Below are positions 27,589 to 36,415 of a DNA stretch of 64,000 nucleotides, in pieces; the stretch's first letter is position 1, and each line of letters starts with the position of its first letter. The stretch covers positions 1-64,000 of the forward strand of contig NZ_JABEZT010000010.1 in assembly GCF_013149805.1 (NCBI RefSeq). Reading direction: 5' to 3'. Made by a program: the position numbers and the translations under genes. Origin of the DNA: Isoptericola chiayiensis. GTDB lineage: Bacteria > Actinomycetota > Actinomycetes > Actinomycetales > Cellulomonadaceae. The notes under the pieces were generated by a model. It worked only from the letters and a program-made list of their open reading frames with translations, was not told the origin of the DNA and did no database searches.

Positions 27589-28632
27589 GTGGCTGCAGCA
27601 CCGACGGCAGGAAGCGCACTGGGACGGTACGTCCTGGTGCGCTTCCTGCTCATCATCCCGACCGTCCTCATCCTGGTCACGACCGTGTTCGTGCTCATGC
27701 GCGCCACGGGTGACCCGATCACGGCCGCGCTCGGCGGCCGACTCACCCCCGACCAGCTCGCCGAACGCATCTCCGCCGCCGGCTACGACCGGCCGATCCT
27801 CGTGCAGTACTGGGAGTACCTGACGGGCATCCTCACCGGCGACTTCGGGACCACCATCAGCGACAACCGTCCCGTCACCGAGGTGCTGGCCACGTACGGC
27901 GCCGCCACGCTCGAGCTCAGCGCCTACGCGGTGCTCGTCGCGCTCGTCCTCGGCGTCCCGTTCGGCATGATCGCGGCCTACCGCCGCGACCTGCTGCCCG
28001 ACGCCGTGCTGCGGGTGCTCGCGATCCTCGCCTACGCGACGCCGGTGTTCTTCGCCGGCCTGCTGCTCAAGCTGATCTTCTCGGTGTGGCTGGGCTGGTT
28101 CCCCGTCGCGGGCCGGGTCTCGACCGGCGGCGAGATCGCGATGCGTCAGGCCGGCGCCGACTCGGGCTTCATGCTGGTCGACGCGTTCGCCACCGGGGAC
28201 CCCGCCGTCGTGCTCGACGTGCTGACCCACGCGTTCCTGCCCGCCCTGACCCTGGGGCTGCTCACCGCGGGTGTCTTCCTGCGGCTGGTGCGCACCAACA
28301 TGATCGGGACGCTGGGCACCGAGTACGTCGACGCCGCCCGCTCCCGCGGCGTGCGCGAGCGGCGGCTCGTGACCGCGCACGCCTGGCGGCCGGCCCTCAT
28401 CCCGATCATCACGGTGGCCGGCATGCAGATCGCCATGCTGCTGGTCGGCGCGGTGCTGACCGAGACCACGTTCGAGTGGCGGGGGCTGGGCTTCCAGCTC
28501 TCGGAGTACCTGCAGGCACGCGACTTCGTGGCCGTCCAGGGCATCGTCGTCGTCATGGCCGTCGTGGTCGCGGTGACCAACTTCCTGGTGGACGTCATCG
28601 CCGCGCTCGTCGACCCGAGAGTGAGGTTCTGA
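27589..28632 (+). CDS. ABC peptide transporter permease (DppB-type)
   Basis: A 347-residue inner-membrane subunit with six predicted transmembrane helices. It has the type-1 permease start 'FLLIIPTVLILVTTVFVLMR', 'GDPITAALGG', and the coupling-helix region 'EYVDAARSRGVRERRLVTAH' that contacts the ATPase. It starts with GTG 16 bases after the binding-protein stop, and its own stop overlaps the next start (TGATG). Together with the following permease it forms the heterodimeric pore of the importer. Confidence 0.93.
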   Translation: MAAAPTAGSALGRYVLVRFLLIIPTVLILVTTVFVLMRATGDPITAALGGRLTPDQLAERISAAGYDRPILVQYWEYLTGILTGDFGTTISDNRPVTEVLATYGAATLELSAYAVLVALVLGVPFGMIAAYRRDLLPDAVLRVLAILAYATPVFFAGLLLKLIFSVWLGWFPVAGRVSTGGEIAMRQAGADSGFMLVDAFATGDPAVVLDVLTHAFLPALTLGLLTAGVFLRLVRTNMIGTLGTEYVDAARSRGVRERRLVTAHAWRPALIPIITVAGMQIAMLLVGAVLTETTFEWRGLGFQLSEYLQARDFVAVQGIVVVMAVVVAVTNFLVDVIAALVDPRVRF

Positions 28633-29702
28633 TGACCGCTCCGGAGATCGCCGGGGGGCCCGGCGCCGCACCCGCCACCCCCGAGCACCTGGGCGGGCGC
28701 GGTGCCTGGTGGCGCCGGCTGCCCGTGGTCCGTCAGGTGCGCCAGAGCGTGGGCCTGCAGCGGGGCATGCTCGTCGCCGGGCTGGTGCTGTGCGCCGTGT
28801 TCGTGGTCACGGCCGTGGGGGCGCGCTGGATCGCACCGTACGGCTGGTCGCAGCTGCGCACGCCGGACGGGACGTTCGGCGCCCAGCAGCCGCCGAGCGC
28901 CGAGCACTGGTTCGGCACCACCGTCGGCGGCTACGACGTGCTGTCCCGCGTGGTGTGGGGCGCGCAGACGGCGTTGCTGGTGGTGATCGTCGCCGTGCTG
29001 GCCTCGATCGTCGTCGGCGTCCTGCTGGGCCTGGTGTCGGGCTACTTCGGCGGCTGGGCGGACCGCATCCTGGTGCTCGTCGCCGACGCCGTCTACGCCT
29101 TCCCGTCCCTGCTGCTCGCGATCCTGCTCGCCATCGTCATCTCGGGCGGACAGTCGAGCATGTGGGGCGGGGTGCTGGCCGCGGCCCTGTCCATCACGGT
29201 GGTGTTCGTGCCGCAGTACTTCCGCGTGGTGCGGGCCGAGGTGGTCCGCATCAAGTCCGAGGCGTTCGTCGACGCCGCGCGCGTGCTGGGCACGCCGCAC
29301 CGGCGCATCATGACCCGCCACGTGCTGCGCAACTCGGTGCGCACCCTGCCGCTCATCGTCACGCTGAACGCCTCGGAGGCGATCCTGACCCTGGCGGGCC
29401 TCGGCTTCCTCGGGTTCGGCATCGAGCCGACGGCGGCCGCCGAGTGGGGGTACGACCTGCAGCGGGCGGTCGCGGACGTCACGTCCGGCATCTGGTGGAC
29501 CGCGCTGTTCCCGGGCCTGGCGATCGTGCTGGCCGCGATGGGCATGACGCTCGTCGGCGAGTCGCTCAACGACCTGGCCGACCCGCGGCTGCGGGTCCGT
29601 GCCCGGAACCGGAAGGTCGCCGGATCGGTCGCCGCCACGTCGGTCGCGACCGCGCCGGCGGGGGAGTCGTCGGCCGCCGCCGACCCGAAGGAGGACTCAT
29701 GA
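28632..29702 (+). CDS. ABC peptide transporter permease (DppC-type)
   Basis: A 356-residue partner permease with a cytosolic N-terminal stretch. The OppC-like N-terminal segment 'ARWIAPYGWSQLRTPDG' and 'HWFGTTVGGYDVLSRVVWGA' lead into the membrane core with 'YAFPSLLLAILLAIVISGG'. The coupling helix is 'EAFVDAARVLGTPHRRIMTR'. Its ATG overlaps the previous stop, and its own stop overlaps the ATPase start by ATGA, so three consecutive genes are coupled. Confidence 0.93.
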   Translation: MTAPEIAGGPGAAPATPEHLGGRGAWWRRLPVVRQVRQSVGLQRGMLVAGLVLCAVFVVTAVGARWIAPYGWSQLRTPDGTFGAQQPPSAEHWFGTTVGGYDVLSRVVWGAQTALLVVIVAVLASIVVGVLLGLVSGYFGGWADRILVLVADAVYAFPSLLLAILLAIVISGGQSSMWGGVLAAALSITVVFVPQYFRVVRAEVVRIKSEAFVDAARVLGTPHRRIMTRHVLRNSVRTLPLIVTLNASEAILTLAGLGFLGFGIEPTAAAEWGYDLQRAVADVTSGIWWTALFPGLAIVLAAMGMTLVGESLNDLADPRLRVRARNRKVAGSVAATSVATAPAGESSAAADPKEDS

Positions 29703-31405
29703 GCACGCCCGTCGCGCGGATCGACGAACTCGCAGTCTCGTTCGCCACCGACACCGGCCCGGTGCGGGCCGTCGACGGCGTCAGCCTCGACGTCGCACCC
29801 GGCGAGGTGCTCGCCATCGTGGGCGAGTCCGGGTCCGGCAAGACGGTGACGGCCAAGACCGTCCTCGGGCTGCTGCCGGCGACGGCGACGGCGAGCGGCG
29901 CCGTCGTGCTCAGCGGGCGCGACGGGACGGAGACCGACGTCGTGCACGTGTCCGCGGGCGAGCTGCGTCAGGTGCGCGGCCGGGACGTGGCGATGGTGTT
30001 CCAGGAGCCGTCCACCGCCCTGAACCCCGTGTACACGGTGGGCTGGCAGATCACCGAAGGTCTGCGCGCCCACGGCAGGGTCTCGGCGAAGGAGGCCCGA
30101 CGGCGCGCCGTCGAGGTGCTGCGGACGGTCGGCATCCCCGACCCGGAGCAGCGGGTGGACCACTACCCGCACCAGTTCTCCGGCGGGCAGAAGCAGCGCG
30201 TGGTGATCGCGATGGCGCTGGTGCTGAACCCCGGGCTGATCGTCGCCGACGAACCGACGACCGCGCTGGACGTGACGGTCCAGGCGGAGATCCTGGACCT
30301 GCTGCGCAGCCTGCGGGACTCCACGGGAACCGCGATCGTGCTCATCACGCACAACATGGGTGTGGTCGCGGACCTCGCCGACCGGGTCGCGGTGATGTTC
30401 CACGGCAAGGTGGTCGAGGAGGCTCCCGTGGCGGACCTCTTCGCCGCGCCGCAGGCCGAGTACACGCGGTCGCTGCTCGGTGCGGTGCCTCGCGTCGGCG
30501 AGGGGACGGCGCGCGCCGAGGCCCGGGCCGCTGCCCGTCCGGAGGGCTGGGCGGACGCCGACCCCGTCGTCGCGGCCGAGCACCTGACCATCACCTACCC
30601 GGGCCGGTTCCGCCGGCCGGGCTTCACCGCCGTCGACGACGTGTCCCTGACGATCCGCCCCGGCGAGGTGCTGGGCCTGGTCGGCGAGTCGGGGTCGGGC
30701 AAGACCACGATCGCGCGCGCGGTGGCGGGCCTGCAGCCGGTCACGGACGGTTCCCTGCGGGTGCTGGGCACGCAGATGCGCGGTGCGCGGGGGCGAGCGC
30801 TGGCGGACATGCGTCCTCGCCTCGGCTTCGTGTTCCAGGACCCGGCGACGTCGTTCAACCCGCTGCTGACGATCGCCGAGTGCGTGGCCGAGCCGCTGGT
30901 GGTGCACGGGCGGGCGTCGTCCCCGGACGCGGCGCGCGGACGGGTCGACGAGCTGCTGGAGGCCGTCCAGCTCCCGCGGTCCTACGGCGACCGGTACCCG
31001 CACGAGCTCTCCGGCGGTCAGCGGCAGCGGGCGTCGTTGGCGCGGGCCCTGGCCCTCGAGCCGGAGCTGCTGGTCGCGGACGAGCCGACGTCGGCCCTGG
31101 ACGTCTCGGTGCAGGCCCGCGTGCTGGAGCTGTTCGCCGAGCTGCAGGACGAGCTGGGGTTCGCGTGCCTGTTCGTCTCCCACGACCTGGCGGTCGTGGA
31201 CCGGCTCGCCGACCGGATCGCGGTGCTCTACCGCGGCCGCCTCGTCGAGGAGGGCACGGGGGCCGAGGTGCTGGGCTCGCCGCGGGAGGAGTACACGCGC
31301 CGGCTGCTCGCGTCGTTGCCGGTGCCCGACCCGGTCGAGCAGGCCCGGCGGAGGGCTCAGCCCACGCCGAGCGCCGCGAGCCACGCGTCGGGCACGAACG
31401 CGTAG
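29699..31405 (+). CDS. Fused dual ABC ATPase (DppD-DppF type) of the peptide importer
   Basis: A 568-residue protein with two complete nucleotide-binding domains in one chain, where many relatives use two genes. Each half has a Walker A 'GESGSGKT' (near residues 45 and 332), a signature ('FSGGQKQR', 'LSGGQRQR'), and a Walker B/DEPT motif ('IVADEPTTALD', 'LVADEPTSALD'). It powers import by the upstream permeases. Its last 49 bases run antisense to the 3' end of the convergent CPBP protease gene, an unusually long coding overlap for this window. Confidence 0.94.
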   Translation: MSTPVARIDELAVSFATDTGPVRAVDGVSLDVAPGEVLAIVGESGSGKTVTAKTVLGLLPATATASGAVVLSGRDGTETDVVHVSAGELRQVRGRDVAMVFQEPSTALNPVYTVGWQITEGLRAHGRVSAKEARRRAVEVLRTVGIPDPEQRVDHYPHQFSGGQKQRVVIAMALVLNPGLIVADEPTTALDVTVQAEILDLLRSLRDSTGTAIVLITHNMGVVADLADRVAVMFHGKVVEEAPVADLFAAPQAEYTRSLLGAVPRVGEGTARAEARAAARPEGWADADPVVAAEHLTITYPGRFRRPGFTAVDDVSLTIRPGEVLGLVGESGSGKTTIARAVAGLQPVTDGSLRVLGTQMRGARGRALADMRPRLGFVFQDPATSFNPLLTIAECVAEPLVVHGRASSPDAARGRVDELLEAVQLPRSYGDRYPHELSGGQRQRASLARALALEPELLVADEPTSALDVSVQARVLELFAELQDELGFACLFVSHDLAVVDRLADRIAVLYRGRLVEEGTGAEVLGSPREEYTRRLLASLPVPDPVEQARRRAQPTPSAASHASGTNA

Positions 31406-32193
31406 CCGACGAACGCGACGACGTCGAGCAGGGTGTGCGCGACGACGAGGGGCAGCACCCGGTGGCGCCCCCACCGTGAGGTGTAGAACCAGGAGAAGAC
31501 GACGCCCATGACGACGTTGCCGAGGAACGGCCCGATGCCCTGGTAGAGGTGGTAGGAGCCGCGCAGCAGCGAGCTGGTGACGATGAACGTGAGCCGGTGC
31601 CAGCCGAGGTCGGCGGTGCGTTCGTGCAGGTAGGCGACGGCGATGACCTCCTCGAGCAGGCCGTTCTGCAGGGCGGCGAGGATCAGGACGGGCACGGTCC
31701 ACCAGTACTCGCTCAGGGCGCTGGCCTGGATCTCGACGGTGATGCCGAGCGCCCGGCCGAGCGCGTAGAACGCGAGGCCGGGGATGCCGATGGCGGCGGC
31801 GAGCGCGAACCCCCAGGCGGTGTCGCGGCCGGGCCGGGCGGCGTCGAACCCGATCCGGCGCAGCGTCCCGGGTCCGCGCGCGGACAGCAGGTAGAGCGCG
31901 AGCGCGACGGGCAGGACGGCGAACGCGATGCCGAGCAGCTGGTAGGTCAGGTCGAGGTAGGGGCGGGCCGAGCGGGAGGCGTTGAGCGTGGCCGACTGCT
32001 CGGCGAGCGCCGTGCCCGAGGTGAGCCGGGCGACGATGTTGACGATCGCGTAGACGGCGCTCTGGCCGAGGCTGAGGCCGAGGACGAGCCAGATCTCGGC
32101 GCCGGTCCGACGGCGGTCGCGGGCGCTGCGGACGGGTGCTGCGGGTGCGGGCGGGGTCCACGGCGCCGCGGGGGCGGTCTGCGGTGCGGTCAC
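31357..32193 (-). CDS. CPBP family intramembrane metalloprotease
   Basis: A 278-residue protein with about eight hydrophobic helices of the CAAX protease/bacteriocin-processing (CPBP) family. The three motif regions are visible: the paired glutamates in 'LLEEVIAVAYL', a histidine in 'LLRGSYHLYQG', and the last 'VVAHTLLDVVAFVG'. The usual EExxxR arginine is not at its place (EEVIAVAY), so activity is less certain. The N-terminus is Pro/Ala-rich. GTG follows TAGGCT (32205-32200) by six bases. No substrate gene is adjacent. Confidence 0.85.
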   Translation of the reverse strand: MTAPQTAPAAPWTPPAPAAPVRSARDRRRTGAEIWLVLGLSLGQSAVYAIVNIVARLTSGTALAEQSATLNASRSARPYLDLTYQLLGIAFAVLPVALALYLLSARGPGTLRRIGFDAARPGRDTAWGFALAAAIGIPGLAFYALGRALGITVEIQASALSEYWWTVPVLILAALQNGLLEEVIAVAYLHERTADLGWHRLTFIVTSSLLRGSYHLYQGIGPFLGNVVMGVVFSWFYTSRWGRHRVLPLVVAHTLLDVVAFVGYAFVPDAWLAALGVG

Positions 32194-32221
32194 CGCCCCA
32201 GCCTAGGCACCCCTCCGCACC

Positions 32222-32293
32222 GCTGTGGGCGCTCTTTGTGGCCTGAAATGAGATGAATGTGTGTTTTCGACGCCCAAGAAGTGCGCCCACAGC
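32222..32293. repeat. 72-bp palindromic element, copy B
   Basis: GCTGTGGGCGC (32222-32232) is inverted perfectly at GCGCCCACAGC (32283-32293). Inner parts TGGCCTGAAATG and AAGTGCGCCCACA match copy C closely. It sits between the stop of the RHH gene and the start of the CPBP gene, both on the minus strand, so again at a gene 3' end. Confidence 0.8.
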
Positions 32294-32310
32294 TGAGGTC
32301 AGGGGCCGGG

Positions 32311-32616
32311 TCAGGGGGCCGACGGCGGCCGGCCCGGTCGGCGGGGCGGACGGGCGTCGCGGGGCATTCGACCCGCGTCGCGCAGCGCCCGGCGCAGCAG
32401 CATCTCGATCTGCGCGTTGACGCTGCGCAGGTCGTCGGCGGCCCATCGCGCCAGCGCCTCGTGGACGGCGGGGTCCAGCCGGAGCGGCACCTGCTTGCGG
32501 GCGGGCCGGCGTCCGGTCGACGACGGCGACCCTGCGGCGGGCCCGGCACTCTCCGGTGCGTCGCCGCCCGCCGGGGTGCCGTCGTCGTCCCCGGACGCTG
32601 CCGCCTGGCTCGTCAC
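32311..32616 (-). CDS. Ribbon-helix-helix DNA-binding protein (Arc-like)
   Basis: A 101-residue protein: a disordered acidic N-terminus, then '[20 protein letters not shown]' and '[20 protein letters not shown]', the classic Arc/MetJ-type strand-helix-helix, then a Pro/Arg tail. The GTG start overlaps the stop of the SPFH gene (GTGA), so the two are made together. Its position suggests it represses its own operon, perhaps through the palindrome at 33607-33616. An antitoxin role is less likely because the partner is not toxin-like. Confidence 0.85.
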   Translation of the reverse strand: MTSQAAASGDDDGTPAGGDAPESAGPAAGSPSSTGRRPARKQVPLRLDPAVHEALARWAADDLRSVNAQIEMLLRRALRDAGRMPRDARPPRRPGRPPSAP

Positions 32617-33557
32617 TGGTAGAGCGACCCCGCGTTGACGACCGGGGTGGCCCGGCTCTCCCCGCACAGCACGACGAGCAGGTTGGAGACCATCGTGGCG
32701 CGGCGCTCGTCGTCGAGGGCCACGACGTCCTCGGCCTCGAGGCGGTGCAGTGCCGTCTCGACCATGGAGACCGCGCCGTCCACGATGCGCTCGCGGGCCG
32801 CGATGATGGCGCCGGCCTGCTGGCGCTGCAGCATCGCCTGGGCGATCTCGGGCGCGTAGGCGAGGTGGGAGATGCGTGCCTCGATGACCTCGACGCCGGC
32901 GACGGCCACCCGTTCGGCCACCTCGGCGGCGATCTCGTCCGACACGAGCTCGGTCGCGCCCCGCAGCGACTCGGTGCCGTTGCCGCCGTCGTACGGGTGG
33001 GACATGGCCACGTGCCGCAGCGCGGACTCGGACTGCACCACGACGAAGTCGTCGTAGTCCTCGACGGCGAAGCTGGCCCGCGCGGTGTCGGCGACCTGCC
33101 ACACGACGATCGTGGCGATGTTGATCGGGTTGCCGTCGGCGTCGTTGACCTTGAGCTCGCTGGTCTCGAAGTTGTGTACGCGCACCGACACCTTGGAACG
33201 GGTGGAGAGCGGGACGGTGAGCACCAGACCGGTGCGCCGCACGGTGCCGACGTAGCGACCGAAGAACTGGACCACGAGGGTCTGGCCGGGGCTGACGACG
33301 GCGATGCCGGTCAGCGGCAGGACGCCGACGACGGCGAGCAGGATGCCGGGCACGATGCCGACCGGGCCGGCCGCGAGCATGGTGGCGATGCCGAGCAGGA
33401 GGAGGGCGGCGGCGAGCACGATCGCGAGCACGGTCCCACCGGCCCCGAGGGACCAGGCGTCCCGTTCGGCGATGTCGACGCGGGTGCCGGCGTGGCCGAC
33501 GGGCGTGCCGGTCGGGGCGGGCGCGCCGAGGTCGCGGGTGGGGGCGGGGTCGGTCAT
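32613..33557 (-). CDS. SPFH/Band 7 (prohibitin-type) membrane protein
   Basis: A 314-residue protein with two adjacent N-terminal transmembrane helices (about residues 30-90), then the SPFH domain starting '[20 protein letters not shown]' and passing through '[20 protein letters not shown]'. A helical stretch with 'ILVVL'-type assembly segments ends in '[10 protein letters not shown]'. SPFH proteins form ring scaffolds in membrane microdomains. GGGAGCCACCCCG precedes ATG 33557; the longer frame from 33686 runs through the promoter region and is rejected. It is coupled to the downstream ribbon-helix-helix gene. Confidence 0.88.
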   Translation of the reverse strand: MTDPAPTRDLGAPAPTGTPVGHAGTRVDIAERDAWSLGAGGTVLAIVLAAALLLLGIATMLAAGPVGIVPGILLAVVGVLPLTGIAVVSPGQTLVVQFFGRYVGTVRRTGLVLTVPLSTRSKVSVRVHNFETSELKVNDADGNPINIATIVVWQVADTARASFAVEDYDDFVVVQSESALRHVAMSHPYDGGNGTESLRGATELVSDEIAAEVAERVAVAGVEVIEARISHLAYAPEIAQAMLQRQQAGAIIAARERIVDGAVSMVETALHRLEAEDVVALDDERRATMVSNLLVVLCGESRATPVVNAGSLYQ

Positions 33558-33601
33558 CGGGGTGGCTCCCTGGGTTCGTCGGGCACGCCGTCCTGGCGCT
33601 A

Positions 33602-33622
33602 TCAAAGTGATATCACATTTGG
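33602..33622. promoter_or_regulatory. Palindromic operator candidate ahead of the SPFH/RHH operon
   Basis: A perfect GTGATATCAC (33607-33616) with flanking CAAA and TTTG half-matches, the most AT-rich patch in this part of the window. It lies 50 bases upstream of the SPFH start, within the divergent promoter region. It is a natural site for the ribbon-helix-helix protein of the same operon. Confidence 0.5.
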
Positions 33623-33671
33623 TGCCCGCGCCGGGAGGGGGTTGTGGCGGGCGCCGGGCTGTGCCATCCTT

Positions 33672-33700
33672 CAAACTAGTTTGCATTACAAAGTGGTTTG
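33672..33700 (+). promoter_or_regulatory. Tandem operator candidates ahead of the ABC-2 exporter operon
   Basis: CAAACTAGTTTG (33672-33683, a perfect palindrome) is followed 17 bases later by the related CAAAGTGGTTTG (33689-33700). Both precede the GAGGAG ribosome-binding site of the first gene. The second gene of the operon encodes a winged-helix regulator, so this is probably its own binding region. Confidence 0.6.
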
Positions 33701-33721
33701 CTGATCCCGAGGAGTCCGTCC

Positions 33722-34420
33722 ATGAACGCTCACGTCGACCGCACGCCGACCGGCGACGACCCCCGCCTCGATGTCGCGGAGTCCCAGCGCCTCATCGCCG
33801 CCTCCCAGGAGCGTGCCCGCCGAGGCCTCGAACCCGACGGTCGCCTGCTCTTCGGGACCTGGGCCGTGGCCTGGGGAGTCGGCTACACGGTCCTGTGGGT
33901 GAGTGCCCGCGACACCGGCGCCAGCCCCGGCGGCGTCGCCTTCGCCGTCTTCTTCGCGCTGCTCGCCGCCGCCGTCGCGATCACCATCGTCCACATCGTG
34001 CGACGCACCGCCGGCACCCGCGGGCCGAGCGCCCGCGCCGGCGCCCTGTGGGGATGGGGGTGGCCCGTCGGGTTCTCCGTCTACGGGCTGATCCTCGGCG
34101 GGATCGCCGACGCCGGCGCCTCCGACGCCGTCATCGGCCTGGTCGCCAACGCGCTGGCCTGCGTGATCGTGGGCCTGATGTACCTCGGCGGCGCCGCCTG
34201 CTTCGGCGAGGTCCGGCTCTACGGGCTCGGGGTGTGGATCATCCTCGTGGCCGGTGCCGCGACGTTCGCCGGCATGCCCACCACCTACCTCGTGATGGCG
34301 GCGGCCGGCGGCGGGGGATTCCTCGTCATGGCGGTCGTCGAGGTCGCCCTGGCCGCGCGACGGCGCCGCACCGGCACGCCGGCCCCCGCGAGCACCGCCG
34401 TCGAGCGGGACGCCGCATGA
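33722..34420 (+). CDS. Multi-pass membrane protein of exporter operon
   Basis: A 232-residue protein: a soluble N-terminus ('LDVAESQRLIAASQERARRG') followed by about six hydrophobic helices and a short basic tail. No enzymatic motif is visible. GAGGAG eight bases upstream marks ATG 33722. Its stop overlaps the next start by ATGA. Membrane proteins of this type often accompany a winged-helix regulator plus ABC-2 exporter genes. A part in sensing or export is plausible but unproven. Confidence 0.75.
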   Translation: MNAHVDRTPTGDDPRLDVAESQRLIAASQERARRGLEPDGRLLFGTWAVAWGVGYTVLWVSARDTGASPGGVAFAVFFALLAAAVAITIVHIVRRTAGTRGPSARAGALWGWGWPVGFSVYGLILGGIADAGASDAVIGLVANALACVIVGLMYLGGAACFGEVRLYGLGVWIILVAGAATFAGMPTTYLVMAAAGGGGFLVMAVVEVALAARRRRTGTPAPASTAVERDAA

Positions 34421-34716
34421 GCGACCTCGACCCCGTCATCCACGCACCGGCGCGGCTCCGCGTCGTCGCGGCGCTCGCGGCGCTGCCCCCGGACGAGGAG
34501 ATCACCTTCCCCAAGCTGCAGAAGCTGCTCGAGATGACCGCCGGGAACCTCTCGACCCACGTGCGCCGGCTGGAGGACGCCGGCTACGTGCAGGTCACCA
34601 AGACGCACGCCGGCCGCCGGCCGGCCACCTACCTGACGTTGACCACCGCCGGTCGACGAGCGTTCGAGGACTACACCACCACCCTGAACGACCTGCTGAG
34701 AGGAGCGGGAGCATGA
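34417..34716 (+). CDS. Winged-helix transcriptional regulator (MarR/HTH_34-like)
   Basis: A 99-residue single-domain regulator. 'IHAPARLRVVAALAALPPDE' leads into the recognition region 'EMTAGNLSTHVRRLEDAGYV' and the wing 'THAGRRPATYLTLTTAGRRA'. It overlaps the genes on both sides by ATGA, so it is produced with the transporter it probably controls. The tandem CAAACTAGTTTG-like sites at 33672-33700 are the obvious operator. No ligand pocket can be read from such a short protein. Confidence 0.9.
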   Translation: MSDLDPVIHAPARLRVVAALAALPPDEEITFPKLQKLLEMTAGNLSTHVRRLEDAGYVQVTKTHAGRRPATYLTLTTAGRRAFEDYTTTLNDLLRGAGA

Positions 34717-35609
34717 CCGTCATCACCGTCGACGGCGTCACGCGCCGGTTCGGCGACGTCACGGCCCTCGACGACGTCAGCCTCGACGTCGCCCCGGGCG
34801 AGCTCGTGGGGATGCTCGGCCCGAACGGCGCCGGCAAGACCACCCTGCTGTCGCTGATCAGCGGGCAGCGCCGGCCTGACGTCGGCACCGTCCGGCTGCT
34901 CGGCGGCGACCCGCGCGACGCCGCCACCCGGGTCGGGCTCGGCATCACCCCGCAGGAGACCGGCCTGCCCCCGACGCTGCGCGTCGGCGAGGTCGTCGAC
35001 TTCGTCGGCGGGCACTTCCCCGACCCGGTACCCACCGCCGAGCTGCTCGAGCAGTTCGGGCTCACCGACAAGACGCGCAAGCAGACCGGGTCGTTGTCCG
35101 GCGGGCAGAAGCGACGCCTCGCCGTCGCGCTGTCCCTGGTCGGCCGGCCGCGGGTGGTCCTGCTCGACGAACCCACCACCGGCCTCGACGTCACCGCCCG
35201 CCAGGCGCTCTGGGACGCGATCCGGCAGTACCACGCCGGCGGCGGGACGGTGCTGCTGACCAGCCACTACCTGGAGGAGGTGCAGGCGCTGGCCGAACGC
35301 GTCGTCGTCATCGACCACGGCGTCGTGCGCGCCGACGACTCCCTGGACGGCATCCTCAGCCGCGTCGGGCTGCGGCGGGTGTCCGTGCGCACGACGACGG
35401 ACCTCACGTCCTGGTCCGGGGTCTCCCGCGGCGAGCACCGCGGCGACGGCGTCCAGCAGCTCTACACCCCGGACGCGGACGCGCTGGTCCGCGCGCTGGT
35501 GACCTCCGGCGTCGAGTTCTCCGACCTGCAGATCCGCGGCGCCAGCCTCGAGGAGGCGTTCGCCGAGATGGTCGCCGACGACAACCCCCTGGAAGGAGCG
35601 GGACGATGA
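34713..35609 (+). CDS. ABC exporter ATP-binding subunit
   Basis: A 298-residue ATPase of the drug/lipid export (DrrA/CcmA) class. Walker A is 'GPNGAGKTTLLSLI' near residue 35, signature 'LSGGQKRRLAV' near 128, Walker B 'VVLLDEPTTGLD', and a switch histidine in 'LLTSHYLEEVQ'. A C-terminal accessory region follows. It is coupled by ATGA overlaps to the regulator before it and the permease after it. The substrate is unknown. Confidence 0.93.
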   Translation: MTVITVDGVTRRFGDVTALDDVSLDVAPGELVGMLGPNGAGKTTLLSLISGQRRPDVGTVRLLGGDPRDAATRVGLGITPQETGLPPTLRVGEVVDFVGGHFPDPVPTAELLEQFGLTDKTRKQTGSLSGGQKRRLAVALSLVGRPRVVLLDEPTTGLDVTARQALWDAIRQYHAGGGTVLLTSHYLEEVQALAERVVVIDHGVVRADDSLDGILSRVGLRRVSVRTTTDLTSWSGVSRGEHRGDGVQQLYTPDADALVRALVTSGVEFSDLQIRGASLEEAFAEMVADDNPLEGAGR

Positions 35610-36406
35610 CCACCGCGCCCGCCGCACCCACGCAGGCACCGCCGTCGGGCACCCTCAACCCGGTGGTGCTGACCTGGCTGCACCTGAAGTTCCAGTTCCT
35701 CGAGACGGTGCGGATCCCGATCGCCGTGCTCGGGAACATGCTCTTCCCCTCGCTGGCGATGTTCTTCTTCGTGGTGCCCCAGAGCCAGGTCGCCCAGAAC
35801 CCCCTCGCGGCCACGATGGCGGTGGCCGGGCTGTCGCTGTTCGCGGTGTGCTCGGCGAGCCTGTTCACCTACGGGCTCGGCGTGGCCGAGGACCGCCAGC
35901 TCCCGTTCGACCCGTTCGTGCGCTCGCTGCCGGCCGGGCCGGCGCCCCGCATGATCGCGCGCATCCTCAACGGGGCGATCTTCGCGCTGTTCGGGCTGGT
36001 GCCGCTGATCGTCATCGGGTGGCTGTTCACGGCCGCCTCGGTGACGCTGCTGGAGCTGCTCACCGGCATCGGCGTGATCCTGGCGGCGTCGGTGCCGTTC
36101 GTGCTGCTGGGCATGGCGGTCGGCTACTCGCTGTCGGCGAAGGCGGCGCTGCCGGTGGTGCAGGTCGTGCTGTTCCCGCTGGCGTTCGCCGGTGGGCTGT
36201 TCCTGCCGCCGATGATGTTCCCGTCCTGGCTGGACACCCTGTCGCAGGTGACGCCGACCCGCGCCGGTCGTGACCTGCTGGTGCAGGCGTTGACCGGCGC
36301 GGACGCCTACGCCTGGGCGTGGCCGGTGCTGCTCGGCTGGACGGCGGTGTTCACGACGCTGGCCGTGGTGGCCTACCGCCGCGACGAGGGGCGCCGCTTC
36401 CGCTGA
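35606..36406 (+). CDS. ABC-2 type exporter permease
   Basis: A 266-residue membrane subunit with six predicted helices. A cytosolic N-terminus and amphipathic 'LTWLHLKFQFLETVRIPIAV' precede the ABC-2 membrane domain, with 'LPLVFAGGLFLPP'-type helix content near residue 195 (here 'LAFAGGLFLPPMMFPSW'), a feature of the DrrB/NodJ class. It completes the exporter with the preceding ATPase. The gene ends ten bases before a 72-bp palindrome that may stop transcription. Confidence 0.9.
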   Translation: MTTAPAAPTQAPPSGTLNPVVLTWLHLKFQFLETVRIPIAVLGNMLFPSLAMFFFVVPQSQVAQNPLAATMAVAGLSLFAVCSASLFTYGLGVAEDRQLPFDPFVRSLPAGPAPRMIARILNGAIFALFGLVPLIVIGWLFTAASVTLLELLTGIGVILAASVPFVLLGMAVGYSLSAKAALPVVQVVLFPLAFAGGLFLPPMMFPSWLDTLSQVTPTRAGRDLLVQALTGADAYAWAWPVLLGWTAVFTTLAVVAYRRDEGRRFR

Positions 36407-36415
36407 CCCTTCGAG

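Noticed and set aside
32311-33557. Toxin-antitoxin pair (RHH protein as antitoxin)
   Set aside because: The coupled partner is an SPFH/Band 7 membrane protein, not a toxin, and the RHH gene comes second.
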